A model generated the notes under the pieces. That model had not been told where the DNA came from. It saw nothing but the letters and a program-made list of their open reading frames with translations, and ran no database searches. From Spisula solida (taxonomy: Eukaryota; Mollusca; Bivalvia; Venerida; Mactridae): a stretch of 64,000 bases of DNA. Position 1 is the stretch's first letter; the number at the start of each line of letters is the position of its first letter. The position numbers and the translations under genes are program-made. Positions 10,390-23,193 of this stretch are shown piece by piece. Location of the stretch: the NCBI GenBank assembly GCA_947247005.1, contig OX365944.1, positions 2,864,501-2,928,500 on the forward strand. The letters are read 5' to 3'.

Positions 10390-12045
10390 CAAAGTGAAGA
10401 CTATTCGCGTTAGAGGTTTAAAATAAGAAATTAAAAATAAGATTTAAATAGCGAACGGTTTACATTTTGAAATGGTGTCTTAATCTGTTGTGTTGGTTCA
10501 AATAATTATTTCTGTCAAATTTGTTTAGTTCCTAATCTATAACGCAATATCAAATTCGTAACTACCGAAAACGGATTACTTAAGAATTGAATATACATTC
10601 TCTGCAGTTCATCGGTGTATCTAATTTAAATATTGTTTAGGCGTGGTTTTCCCGACAGTTCATACATGTACATCTATTAACTGCAGGACATGTCTATTCA
10701 ATTCTTATAATATACAAAATATAATATACAAAATTAAAATGTGTTTTAATAATTTTCATAGGAACTCAACTGTTCCCTTTGTGTTATATTTTAGTAATGT
10801 GCAGGCGGGCGTAGGAATCCGTTGTCCCGGGTGATGAACGAAGCTTAATCTGGGAACAAAATCAATGATAAAAATAGCCACCAACGCTCCAGAGGGACTC
10901 AGCATATCATATAACTCGAAAAACATGCGTTAACGCTATTATAGCATACGAAACATCGATTTATGCGTTTGTATTTCACAATTATTACAGTTTGGCGCGA
11001 GAATGTGTGGCGACGTCGTGAAAACGAACGTTGCGTCATACCAGTTTTTGTCATGAGCGTCGACTTCCGGGATGGGCAAATACCAAGAAAACATGGACAA
11101 TGCGGGTTTGTTTAAATTAATAATTTAAATATTATGAAAATTAATTAGTAGTTACAAAGAAAACGGAAATTACAGTTCTCACACGTTTGACACTGAAGTA
11201 CATACACATGTCCAGGATGATAAGCGGAGCTAAATTTAGTCCGTCGTGAAAGTAATTTGCATACAGAGCTGCTTCATCGAGATAATGACCGTTTTATCCA
11301 ATCAGAATGCAGTATGTATGTGAAAATACACGACGTTGTAATTATATCTCAATAGTGGCCGAACTATTCGGGTTTGTCTGTATCATTCAATAAAATGCTA
11401 TTATTTCATGTACATGTACTAAAGAAATACCTCTATGCACAGTTTGTAAACATGTTATTTAAGTATAGGGCCGACAGTTGGAATCACTTAATTTCTTAAA
11501 ATTAATTACCAGTATCAATTAGTAGTTAGTAGCAGCTACAACCTCTGTCTATATATATGAGGCGTAGATCATAGTCTGAACGAGGGAGCAGTGTGGGGCC
11601 AGATAGTGTTTGACGCATGCTTGCTACATATGTAGTGATATGTATATATCTGACAGGTCTCTGACCTATAGATACTTTAAAAAAATTTAATTGTATATAT
11701 AATGATTTACAATAGATGTCTCGAACAATACATACATTTTAAATCATGTTTGTATAAATTTTGGAGATTGGATGCCTTTAGCATCACAAGGATAGGGCTT
11801 TAAAGGATATATTTTTAAAACGTATCTAATTAAAGACGAAGTTTACTAGTTTCTCAACTTGTAATTATTTCGAATGATGTTGATGTAATTATCCATGATA
11901 TTGCTTCAAAATCAGACTATATTTCAAAATAATATAAATATGATTGCTAATACTTCCGATACCATAGGGGATTAATCAATTAATACACGTTAATGACATT
12001 GCTAACAAATCAAAGTTGACGTTCTCTGGTTTCTAAACATACCAA
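10390..12045 (+). repeat. Long duplicated unit, copy A, third part, and linker
   Basis: AGGTTTAAAATAAGAAATT at 10415 matches 20.49 kb in copy B. Homology returns at 11380-11590 (CCGACAGTTGG, ATTAGTAGTTAGTAGC, GGCGTAGATCATAGTCTG), which matches 20.72-20.88 kb plus 23.19-23.22 kb in B. About 10.6-11.35 kb has no obvious counterpart in B. It contains a promoter-like patch (TGCGTCAT near 11034, CTTCCGGG near 11063, CCAATCAG near 11298). Beyond 11.6 kb I see no recognisable feature before the MITE at 12048. Confidence 0.65.
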
Positions 12046-12047
12046 TA

Positions 12048-13021
12048 CGAGAGGTGTTCAACTTATATTTGAACAGAATTGAACATTCAGTATTTTCATA
12101 AAGTTCACATAGAAATCGAATACTTACAACCTCGCTGTCATCCAATTTTGATTTATTGGATTAGTCCTAGATATCACAGAGCCAATGGACATAGTGATGC
12201 CTGGTTTCGACCATGTAATTGTGATTTTTAATATTTGGTGCCATTTCGCCAAAACAAGCAGTATATCACCCTTCATTTGACATATATTACTGCTGGTCTT
12301 CACTGACATGGGTAATTATATCCCCAGATACATAGCATATGGGGGCTATATTGGATTCATGCTTGGGGTTGGTTGGTTGGTTGGTCCGTATATCTTTGTC
12401 CGCGCAACTTCTCTGTAACCATTGGTCGGATTTTAATAACACTTTGTATGAATGATCAGTACCAAGTCTACTTGTGCGTAAAGTTGGCATATCTTGGTTG
12501 GATCAATTTTATGGTAATTAAAGCCCTTTGATTTTTACACTTAACAAATTGTGTGAGAAATATTTCTCTGTAACCAATGGTCGAATTTTAAAGAAAGTTT
12601 GCATGAATGACCAGTAACAAGTCCACTTGTGCATATCGTCGGTCTTATCAATTTTAAGGGAGTTATAGACCTTTGTTGTTTTACTCTAAAAATTATGTCT
12701 GTGCTTTTTCTCAGCAACCAATGGTCGGATTTCAATGAACTTTGCATTACTGATCAGTAACTAATCTAGTTGTGTATATCTGACTGTGTCAAGCAGTTTC
12801 TGTGGGTATAGGGACAATTTGTCCTAAACGCCAAAACACAATGCTCTCTACAAGATGGTTGATTTTGGTTAGAAAAATGAAGCTAATATGAATCAAAATG
12901 AGTGTATTTACTACTTAACACATTTTCTTACATGGCTCAATAGCAATAAATCGATTTTATTGTGTTAGTATGGCAAAATACGATGCTCAGTTTTGTTCAA
13001 ATGTTAGTTGAACACCTCTCG
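12048..13021. mobile_element. Mariner-type MITE (974 bp) carrying tandem repeats
   Basis: Inverted ends CGAGAGGTGTTCAACTTA and its near-exact complement (…AGTTGAACACCTCTCG) are flanked by TA on both sides (12046-12047, 13022-13023), the target choice of Tc1/mariner transposases. The interior holds three related units of ~170 bp (around 12400, 12555 and 12715) containing TCTCTGTAACCA(T/A)TGGTCG. These belong to a dispersed molluscan repeat also seen at 58.0 and 60.5-60.9 kb. No transposase ORF is present. Confidence 0.82.
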
Positions 13022-13023
13022 TA

Positions 13024-15568
13024 TATTGAAAATATGTTCATAATTGAATAATGCATACTTTCCATTGATTTTAGCTTGTCTAATGTCCAGCTTGTCCTAT
13101 AAGATTGCGGCGATAAACCGTTACCACAATGCTGCACTGCGAACGCACGTATTTGTAATATTTGGTTTGTCTTTATTGTGTCTTTTTGTTCTTGCTCTGA
13201 TATTTCTGATGAGTATTCCTTCCCTTATCCGATATGTTATAAAATTTCTAATATAGAAAATACTTCAGCATTCAGCAGTCATATACATGTACTATAAGCA
13301 GGACTCACAGTTGATGCGTATATTGACTGTGTGATGACGACATAGTGAACTTTACTTCCACAACCTTCGTGAACTATTCTGCTAAATATGCGAAATGGAA
13401 TTTGTCTGACACAGTATTAATGACAGTTTGTGCAGAAGTGTAAAATTAGATGTATTGATGGTGTGTTTAATGATGTGTTTGGGTATGTTTGTCATAATAC
13501 ATGGTCCTATGGGAACTAGGATATAATTAAATACAGCAAACAGTAATTAGAATATTGAAACCACCAGACTCATACGTACTTTCTGTTGATTAAGTCTGGT
13601 TGTCGCATATAGTGCACATACAGTTAAACGCCCCTACTGAGGCCGACATAACTTATTTTATATAGAATTTATATTAGTTAGTCTGGACGTTTCAATTTTC
13701 ATTCGCATTTTGTTTCTTTGCAAGGCGCCTTTAGTGTTGTTTGGCTTCGTTTGCCTATATCTTAAATATCAGCGTGTCTGTTTTATAACGGCATACAGAA
13801 CATTGGTAACTCTGTCATGTTAACTCAAAAACCTACAGATATTTTAAAAACTAGAATCGATGGTCACGTTATTTCTGAATGTTACCGTGCATTTATTAGT
13901 AAGGTTGTATTTTATCCACGTGCATATGAAACTCCTTCACCGTAGAAGAAAGAAAAAACGAACTCCGCAACAACAATAGCTTCATTTGTTGTAAAATTAT
14001 TGTATGTGGCATTAATCAACTTACTGAATATAATATGTTGTATATTACATGTTTACACGTTTAACAGAGATGCACAATTGAAACATTCTACCTAACTTCA
14101 AGGGCTATTGTATTTTGGCAATTATTTGGTGCACCGGTACTAATCAGATATTGACTAAGTTATTTACTGACAGTAGAGAAAAACGTCATTTGTAGACTAG
14201 GTGTTTCATTATAAGTGATACATTTTGTCGAACGGTAACTGAACTAATATAATAGTCTTATATCCATGTAGGAACGAATGAGAAAATAACTGGATTACTG
14301 GCTGCATAGGGAGTGAATAATTCGATTGCAAATCTGTTCATTAAAATATATTATTCACCACCAAACAACGAAATTAATCATAAAACAAGATAATAATTTG
14401 TACATTGACGTGATGATGATACAAATACAAAAATAGATGTTCGTAGAGTAAACGATGCTCAGCATTGGCATCTTGAAATTACAAAATTTCAGAAAAAGTA
14501 TAACTAATCGGAAAATAAAGGTCGCCAGAATAGTGAAAGATTCGAATAAAAACCAAGATAATAGTTAGTTTTTTTACATCAATATTGTTCGATGTGTTCA
14601 TTGAAACCATCGGAAACCAATTAATCAACGCCATTTCATTCATTCCGTTATAATATCCAAATGTGTTCGTTCTATTTTAAAGTACAAAAACATCAAGCCT
14701 CATATCATGCAAATATTTGATTAGAATTTTCCGAGTAAAAGTCCGTTCTGTTTAGAACCATCAATTAATTGACTCACTATAATCTTTTTTGACGTGTCAA
14801 AATTGACATAAACCAAGGTGGCATCTACACCGACTTACCTATAATGTGAAGATTCCATGTAAATAATTGAAATGCATACATAGACCACTCAATACGAAAT
14901 TGATCGCCAAAGTGTAAAATGGTGTTTATTTGTCATAAGAGTAAAATCTACTTACAGTACGCAGTATATATACATGATACTTATGATACTTAAAGAGTTA
15001 AACATTGTTTCATTCTCGTAAATGTGCTAAATGCATCTATTATAAACACATACTTCACTAGACTAGATTCCTGATCACAAAAACATTCGCACGAAAACAA
15101 CACACTACTCGCACACTGTCCGGTCGATTGTCTTTCTGGTAATTACATACCGGTGTCCGTTTAACTTTTTTAAAAATGAAAAAGCCACGTAAATATGGAA
15201 GCCGTGTTAAATGTTATCGACTTGACCGTTATTCCCTTTTCACGCTAATTATTTAGATATAACTCGTCATGTACATGATTTGAATGATGTTTTACTAAGA
15301 GTTCGTGATCAGTAAAAATAACAGGAGCTGGTATCAAAAGTACCAACACATGTGAGCAACAGGACTTGAAATGATTTAACATTGACTTTAAGTTGACGTT
15401 GGTGTTTTTCCTGTAAAATCAGAACAACTAATTTAATTGTTCGCGTGTTTTTTATTGTTCCAAATATCACTATGACTATGGTATGGATATTGATTAATAC
15501 GTGTTCCATAGATTAGAATTTTTCGAACCATCGTTGATGAATATACACATTTTCAAAGACTCTTCCCA
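13024..15568 (+). repeat. Long duplicated unit, copy B, first part
   Basis: Aligned with copy C from about 13160 (29180 in C) and with copy A from 13720. Shared landmarks include AAGCAGG(A/G)CTCACAGTTGAT at 13297 (29398 in C), the TGGTCACGTTATTTC block at 13860 and ACACTGTCCGGTC at 15114 (30856 in C). Apart from the possible exon at 13067-13256 I see no gene. Other ORFs are short and not shared between copies. Confidence 0.75.
13067..13256 (+). CDS. Possible terminal exon encoding a single membrane segment
   Basis: A good acceptor (pyrimidine-rich, ...GATTTTAG ending ~13074) leads into an open frame that ends at a TAG at 13256. The product has a polar stretch (SSLSYKIAAINRYHNAALR), a ~23-residue hydrophobic helix (THVFVIFGLSLLCLFVLALI and FLMSI) and a short basic tail (RYVIKFLI). 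This would suit the C-terminal anchor of a type I or tail-anchored protein. The frame can extend upstream without an ATG, which fits an internal or last exon. Copy C has a related hydrophobic frame at 29154-29299 (HVFVYLSLLCSFCLC, AFLLSAAVSC). No upstream exon was recognised because the MITE at 12048-13021 abuts it. The protein family is unknown; it may be a relic. Confidence 0.33.
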
Positions 15569-15570
15569 TA

Positions 15571-16371
15571 CTGGCTGGCGACCACCAAATCAGGACGACC
15601 ACCAATCCGGACAGACTCAAAATCGCTTTATAGCGGCCATTAATTTTGATCATCGGTTGTCAATCAATTAGACGCTTGATTCTTGTCAACACAACGACGT
15701 TGCAATGATTAAAGTTAAATATTTTACAAGAAATGTCGCATTTATTTCGTCTGCACTCGCGAAGCTTGTTTACATTACGGGGGAAGTCGAAAATCGTTTA
15801 ACTGCGCATGCGCAATACTTATGCGCAGCCCCGAAATGTAAACTACGGTCCTTATGCTAAATATGAGGTAAGCCGATGTAATGTTTTCTAACAGATAAAC
15901 CAGGAAAATACAGTTTTAGTAAAGTACGTGCAGAGTTTCAAAAACATCGTACAACGTCATTTTGTATCAAAATGCCCGCTTTGAAAAGTGAACGTTAAAA
16001 ATTTTACCGCTATTTTTCCAATATTCACGGGAGATAAATCGTACTAATTTTGTACAAACCGTTTACTTGTGCTCTCCCTTCATTCATTACACAGTTTAAT
16101 TCGATATATGACGCCTCTTTCGTAATAAAAAACGCGACAACACCGTGTCCGGATTGATGGTCCTGTTGGACTTAAAAATGAGGCGATGTAGTGACCCCTA
16201 CAACGGCCCTCAAAAATGCACTTGATCTATTTTAGAAGTAAACAAATTAGCTCTTTAGTTCAGTGACGAACCTAGCTTAGTTCAGGTGAAATTTCAATGA
16301 CTTGATTTACACATTTCTCGAGTTATCGTGAAAAATATGCCAAAAGTGTCCGGATGTAGGACGCCTGCCAG
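15571..16371. mobile_element. Mariner-type MITE (801 bp)
   Basis: Ends CTGGCTGGCGACCACC and the complement of GGACGCCTGCCAG are flanked by TA at 15569-15570 and 16372-16373. The termini continue as imperfect inverted repeats reaching GG(A/C)C. A second internal inverted pair, ACCACCAATCCGGACAG (15600) and the complement of TGTCCGGATTGATGGT (16146), extends the palindromic structure. No transposase is seen. Confidence 0.75.
15802..15873 (+). promoter_or_regulatory. Promoter-like patch in the MITE: NRF-1-type palindrome and splice donor
   Basis: CTGCGCATGCGCA (near 15802) matches the NRF-1 palindromic consensus. A second TGCGCAG follows at 15823. About 60 bp downstream AATATGAGGTAAGCC (near 15862) has a strong 5' splice site. 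The arrangement resembles a TATA-less promoter with a tiny first exon. No transcript evidence is available. Confidence 0.3.
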
Positions 16372-16496
16372 TAGATGGATCACGTTTAATATAACATGAC
16401 TCAATGCCAGCAGGAATATACACTATAAATTCATGCCCTCGTGCAAATTATGTCGAGGCTCGGCGCACGTTGAAAAAAGGCTTTTGGTCCGTCCGG

Positions 16497-17562
16497 ACAA
16501 GCTTTAATTTCACCTTTGACCTCCAACTGTGACATTGACCTTTGAGATAGGAACCTGGGGGTTGGGTATGACTATCCTCCTCATGGAGGTAAACATTTAT
16601 GCCAAATATAAGAAAGATTGGTCAATGTATGACAATGTTAGGCTCTGAACAAGCTTCAATTTGACCTTTGACCTCCAATTGTGACCTTGACCTTTGATAC
16701 AGGAACCCGGGATTTGGGTCTGACACTCCGCCTCATGGTGGTTAACATTCATGCTATATATAAGAAAGATTGATCAATGTAGGACATGGTTATGGTCCGG
16801 ACAAGCTTTAATTTGGCATTTTATCTAAAACTGTGACCTTAACGTTTGAGATAGGATACTGGGGGTTGGGCATGGCACTTCGCCTCATGGAGGTTAACAT
16901 TCATGCCAAATATAAGAAAGATGGGTCTATGTAAGACAAAGTTAGAGTCCGGAGAAGCTTTAATTTGACATTCACCCCCAACTGTGACCTTGACCTTTGA
17001 TAAAGGAACCTGGGGGTCGGGCATGACACTCCGCCTCATGGAGGTAAACATTCATGCAAAATATAAGAAAGATTGGTCAATGTTTGACAATGTTAGGCTC
17101 TGGACAAGCTTGAAGTTGACCTTTGACCTCGAACCACGTGTGACCTGGACCTTTGACATAAGAACCTTGGGAATTGTCATGACACTCCGCCTCATGAAAG
17201 TTAACATTTAAGCCAAATATAAGAAAGATTGGTCAATGTATGACAAAGTTAGGGTCCGGACAAACTAAATTTGAGCTTTGACCTTCAACTGTGACCTTGG
17301 CCTTTAAGATAGGAAACTTTGGGTTGGGCATGACACTCCACCCTATGAAGGTGAACATTCATTCCAAATATGAAAACAATTGGTCAATGCATAACAAAGT
17401 TATGGTCCGGACAAGCTTCAATTTGACCTTTGACCTCCAACTGTGACCTTAACATTTGAGATGAGAACCTGGGGGTTAGGCATGACACTTCTCCTCATGG
17501 AGGTGAACATTCATGCCAAATATACGCAAGATTGGTCAAGGCATGACAAAGTAATGGTCCGG
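16497..17562. repeat. Seven ~152-bp tandem units with nuclear-receptor-type direct repeats
   Basis: Units share GGTCCGGACAAGCTTCAATT, GACCTTTGACCT(CC), TGTGACCTTGACCTTTGA and CATGACACTCCGCCTCATGG. The perfect element TGACCTTTGACCT (complement AGGTCAAAGGTCA, a DR1) occurs at 16662, 17117 and 17424; other units have mutated versions. Confidence 0.9.
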
Positions 17563-17569
17563 ACAAAAT

Positions 17570-17674
<105 letters not shown>

Positions 17675-17725
17675 AGCAAAGTGGCGACTAAGTCTCGCTC
17701 ACCGCAAGCGGGCTCGACAATAAAT

Positions 17726-20700
17726 GAGTATGCTGTTATTGATGATGTACTAAAACTTGAGACAGCAGAGTAGTGGTTATCTCTGAGATTTGCAGGCAAT
17801 ATGTAATTCAAATATTTACAGCACGCTTGTGGTTTCCCTTGATTACCAGTCATGTTTGTCTGGGGATTAAAGCAAAGGTCTCTGTGTTTATACAACGGCA
17901 ATATAATTGTAATATTCTCAGAAACTACACATTGGTAATAGGATTAGGCAGTAGTTTGTATACGCGGAAACATTTAGGTGCTTATGATATAATTATTATC
18001 GAGGTTTTTTTGTCTTTTATTTCTTACGTTTGATACAAAAACAAACGATTGCAATAATGCAACATGACTCATGAGTAATATTATGTATTCTTCCGAGAAT
18101 AATGTGTCTGAGTTACGCACAGAAAGGGTAAATAAATACAAGAAGATTAACCGGACCCAGAGATTCTATAAGAGAGGTCAAACAGAACAAACACACCTAG
18201 AGGATGACTTTACGGGAGTAACGCAACACGTTCAAACGGGTAAAACGTTACACACAAAGGAGGCACAACTATGGTTAGAAGATATGGATGCGGAATAAAG
18301 AATTTGATACAACACAATAATAATAACAAGTGGAACAGAGAAGGCTGCACCCAACAGAAATAACAAAACGCGATAGGACGACCACACTGACAACGAGGTA
18401 ACACTTGACAGTATCCATGCCTTTTTGAAAGAACAGAAGCACCTTAGTGCAGGACCAAACATGTCACAGCAAGGATGTGGACGGTGGCAGTTAATAAATT
18501 AAGCAATTAAAACAAAAATCAAATATAATTGGTGAAGGAAATAGAGGTTCAAGACACTAATATCAAATGTAACACAAGTTGAAAAGGACATTTAGGTTTG
18601 AAACAAGACGGAAATACAACCAGATGGAATTCATACAAATATGAATAAAACTAGACTACAAGGACCCGGGCACGAAATTTTAAACCACACAATATCATTA
18701 TAGAAGGTATAACACCCACATGTCCCTCTTAGTCCAGTGACACCGTAGACTATTACATACAATTGGTCATATTCAATGTGGAAATGTTGTGCGAAACTAA
18801 TATAAGTGCTGAAATTATCAGTATCTGAGGCTATTGTCAAGAAAGATGGGAATCGTATAATACAATTTCTTTTTTTAAGCACACATGTGGGAAACTCGCC
18901 AGCATTCCCTGTTTACAAACATATCAACCAGTCGTGTTTGACATATTCATCAAAAGACGCGTTAAAGATCAAAATAAGTCTACATAGTGTTATACGGGGA
19001 GTGAATAAATCTGATTAAAGTAACACCCTGTAAGAACGGATACATTCTTGTTGATAATATGAACCCATTTACGCTCAAACATGCGAATTGTTATGCATTA
19101 TTGTACTAATGACAAAGGCCGAGTGATTCCAAATGTCAAAAGTATTTTCTCCAGACACATTTATTAAATAAAGAATCGTATCAATATCAATTCATTCACA
19201 TATATCGTATTTTCTCATCAACTAGACGAGATCCGAACGTGATATTCAGGGAACGTTTATGTCGTTACTGATCACCTTGTCCCCATCAATTATATTGTGG
19301 CTAAGAATTATTTTAATCAATCATTGATACAACATACTTGGTTTAACAACCATTAAATATTTTACCATTTTCATTTATATTTAATACGCGATACTTTCTT
19401 CTGGTTAATATAAAACGAAGTCACTACTGCAGACGTTGGCTGACACTTTCCTATCAACATTTAATTACTCTAATCTGGAAGATATATCCACAAGTGTATA
19501 GTTTGTGGAGAGAATGGATTTTGAACTGTCTACCGGTTTATTGATATCAATTAGCAAGGTCCGCTACACTTAGTGAAGTTCGGTTGTTTATTCGGGTTAA
19601 ACACCGTATCTAACAATTTGTTCTGTTATAATTCATAGCCTGTTTTCTAAAAGTGTGTTTATTACCTGTCTGATAGATTAGAACTATATTTAAAAGGATA
19701 CTGTAATACATTTGTCTCATTTTCGTAAGTTACAGAGGAATATGTAACTCGGTGGCATTCCGTAGGAGGTATGACTAGACACCTTCAAAATTCTAAAAAT
19801 ATGTTAACTTGTACGAGTTGTTAAAATCGTATTGACATCGTATGAGCTTTGTAAGCCAGGCACTTACAAGTCATTTCCATCGATAACCTCATTTTCCTCA
19901 TCGGTATAAAAATTGTTTATGTCTTCTGTCAGAACTTCATATTAATTGCTTTATGAAAACATAGCAAAGATGTTTATTTTATGCTAATTATAATCCCCTA
20001 CGGAACTTCCGGAAAGCTGTTTGATGAAAAACTAGGAAGAATTGAATATATGCTCATCTTCCATTTGTCTGTCTTATAGCTTCTGTCAGACGTTAGTAAT
20101 GTATTTCAATAAATATCTGGATCACCTTTATGTGTCATCACGGAAAATAAGTGTATGATAACGGTCAGATACTATGATTTATGTAGTACACAACGAATGT
20201 TGTTGGAAAATTGGGTATGTAATAGATAAGTAAATTGTGTGTAGTTTTCAAGAACATTCGAAAAACACGAAATGATGTTGTCCTACGTTTGGCAGTACAT
20301 GGTTTAACCACATTCAGGACATGCTGAACAATGTCAGTACAACAATATATTCATCTAACCTGTACTAAGATGGTACATGTATTATCGTGATTACAGTACA
20401 CGCTGATAAGCCAATCGAATGTTGACAAGTCACTACAACTGAAACCGACCATTCATAGTTCTTGAATACATTTAAGACTGTTCAAGACTGTGTAAAAGGT
20501 TTAAAATAAGAAATTCAAAATAAGATTACAACAACGAAGGTTTTGTCGTTTGGAGCTGCTGTTCTTGTTCAAATACCAAATGCAACTGTTTCTTACAAAT
20601 ATTTGCAGTGCCTTATCTATAACGCAATCTCGAAATCGTAACTTGCGCTGTTCGCATTTGAAAACCAATTACATTTTGTACGTCTAAAATTGGTCAATAT

Positions 20701-20879
20701 ATTCGAGGTGTTCTAAGTAATTCAATCCAATGCTATTATTTTATATGCTACAAAAATGTGCTTAGTATATAAACATTCTATCTTTATAAGTAGATGACCG
20801 ACAGTTGGTATCGACAGTTTTTCATAAATTTAATTACCGGTATTAATTAGTAGTCAGTAGTCGCAACAACTTCTCTATA
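17726..20879 (+). repeat. Long duplicated unit, copy B, second part
   Basis: Aligns with 3060-6780 of A (minus the RT insertion) and, to ~19.3 kb, with 32350-33600 of C. The segment around 20.47 kb is uninterrupted here and serves as the empty site for the foldback element in A. Likewise 19.22 kb is the empty site for the RT insertion. The best-preserved ORF-like segments are at 18.07-18.46 kb on both strands. Nothing recognisable as a gene. Confidence 0.8.
18232..18462 (-). pseudogene. Hydrophobic membrane-segment motif, copy B
   Basis: The minus frame is open for 76 codons from an ATG at 18462. It reads MFGPALRCFCSFKKAWILSS near the start and later SSYRVLLFLLGAAFSVPLV followed by IIIVLYQILY, a ~25-residue hydrophobic segment after a short polar and Cys-containing lead. 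Copy A has the same lead (DPALRYFCSFKKV) but with stops, and copy C retains only the hydrophobic part. The motif recurs in unit X and at 13.2 and 29.2 kb. No catalytic or binding motif is visible. It could be an exon of a small membrane protein or a conserved piece of an unknown mobile element. Confidence 0.3.
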
Positions 20880-20881
20880 TA

Positions 20882-23191
20882 CAGAATGTCCCAAAAAAAC
20901 GGGGACCTACCTAAAACCCTTATAACTTATTCAATTTTCAATTCATTTGAACGTTCTTTTGTGAGAGTGTTTAAAACTGATCTCTTCTTCTACAATAGGT
21001 ACTTATTGTTAAGATTTGCTTTAAAACAGGACGTGGCGTGATGCGTTCGCCTATAGTGTCATTTCCTGTAATGTTTGCTAATTTACGTGGAAAATATCAT
21101 TTTGTGATAAGACATTGTTGTCTGAGCATTCATTTTTGGAAAACAAGGTTTTCAAGTCAACGAGATGATGACAATCTTGTGAAAATTGAATAACTTTGCA
21201 ACGAAATAATGAAAGCTGGGAGAAAGTGGTGAGTTCACAAAATAAAAGGGAGCATGCAACCTTCTAAATATCCATTAAGGACGTTTGATATGGTTATCGT
21301 TTTTTTTAATGATACCAAAAATAGGCACAATTATAGTTTAATATATACTGAAGCATTATGTGACATAAAAAAGGTATGTCGCGGTACTATTTAATGGGTC
21401 ATGGGCCCTTTTGCAACATCACTGCTCAAGAACATTACCAAAAATTCTGATATTTCGCAATGTATTCATTTTTGCATTAAACTCGATAAGTTTTCTTTTT
21501 AAAATCATTTCCATGGGTTTGTATGAACAAAGACATATTATTCAAACATTCCTGTACACTTTTGGTACTGATAAGAAAATTCACAAATATTTGACAAAAC
21601 AAGAATTGTCAACATTTCCGAAAAATGACTCCTAAAAAGACAAAAAATACACAAAATCGGCCGTAGCTCAATAACGACCTCGAAGACCAATATAATTTTT
21701 ATTGCTAATTTTGTTGATAAAAGTGTAATCAATCTAAATATTAAATAAAAAAGATAGGTCACGGGACTACTTTTTGCGCTATGACGTCATTTTTGTCCCC
21801 CTATATCGTAAAAACCTTAGTGAAATTGCGTAAAAGTGCACGGAAAAAATATTCTAATACCAAACGAGTACATACATTTGCATATTATATACATAAAACT
21901 ATAGTAAATATAAACTTGGAAGAAATTGCCGTGTTACAAGAATTAGTTTAGGTGCAATTACGTCGTAACTATGTCTCTTTGCAATGAAAATTGCGGTGAA
22001 ATGGCGGTAAAATGGCCAAATTAGTACATTTATATGTTTTTCCCATAATTTCTAGGCTTGTCATAATTAATTTTTGGCTAAGGATGTTGATGAAAGTGTA
22101 ATTTATCTAAACATTAAAATAAAACATAGGTTATCACGCTACGCTTTGTGCTATAATGGCGGAATTATCTCTATTATTTCCAAATTTGGCAGTGACGTCG
22201 CATTCCATACAGCAAGGGGACACATATCGACCCTGAATCGCTCACTTGAATAATCTTCACAATTTTAGTCAAGAGATCATTAATGTATTCCCTATATATC
22301 AGTAAAAGGGGATCTGTGTAGTCTCAGGCAATACATACACTCGTTATAAATGGGTACAGCTTACCAAAGTAAGAATTTCTAATTTCACAAAATATGAATC
22401 AAAATGTAACCGCTATTTCACGCAGAGTGTTTTCATATTATTTGCTGGGTGACAAACATTCAGCCCAATTTTCATGACGATCCAGTGCAAAACGCGGCCG
22501 ATATCCCCGTTTAAGGTATATGCGCAGAAATGATGCGCATAAACAACTGTATCAAACGTCCTTAACAGTCCCCAAGAAGAAAAATGTCAATCTTAATTCA
22601 TTATTATTACGATTAATCAACAAGAAAGCTTAGTACGAAGCAAGACGTTTTAAGGTTAACTTTAACCGAATCAACAGATCATAGAATAATGAGATATATA
22701 TCAGAGTCATTTGGTCTCTCAGCATTAATAAGAAAGCAGAATCCACTTATTACAACAAAGCATCAACAAAAACAGGATACGTTGGCAATAAAGTACTGAA
22801 ATTAGACCTTATACCTAAGGACAAGTGGCCTAGATATCGCTCGAACATGAGCCCTATAGTAAATCTGTTTGCCATACATGATGAACATTAGTGTATGCAG
22901 ATCCAATATCCTTGACTATGGGACACCTGCGGTGTCATTTTGGGTCGGCATTTTAATATATCTCTTTGAACACTTTGGAAGTCCTTGTTCATTGTATGTT
23001 AATATACTGAAACGCGTGATTGACAACAAGGGCGATAACTCTGGGCATCGGACCACATAGTCACAAAAATGGTGTTGGTATTATAAACTATGTTCATCCC
23101 TTGATCTTTTGTCATATTGATAATGTGTTATTGATAAAAGAGACAAAGTTACGAATATTTAACTTAGGTTCACGTTTTTTTGGACATCCTG
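20882..23191. mobile_element. Mariner-type inverted-repeat element, 2.3 kb, host of a nested element
   Basis: Ends CAGAATGTCCCAAAAAAACG and the complement of CGTTTTTTTGGACATCCTG are flanked by TA (20880-20881, 23192-23193). Copy A provides the uninterrupted target at ~11.55 kb (TCTATATATATGAGG). Ends of the type CAG(G/A)(A/G)TGTCCCA... are typical of some Tc1/mariner families. No transposase frame is seen; the longest ORFs are AT-rich and featureless. Confidence 0.82.
21279..22561. mobile_element. Element nested in 20882-23191, flanked by TTAA
   Basis: GGACGTTTGATATGG at the left and the complement of TATCAAACGTCC at the right are flanked by TTAA at 21275-21278 and 22562-22565. TTAA would suit a piggyBac-type target, but a TA target with ends TTAAGG-like is also possible. 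Inside, two related blocks (about 21.70-21.79 and 22.07-22.16 kb) share GTTGAT(A/G)AAAGTGTAAT(C/T)(A/T)ATCTAAA and a following GC(T/G)CTATGACGTC/GCTATAATGGCG segment, an internal duplication. No transposase recognised. Confidence 0.7.
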
Positions 23192-23193
23192 TA

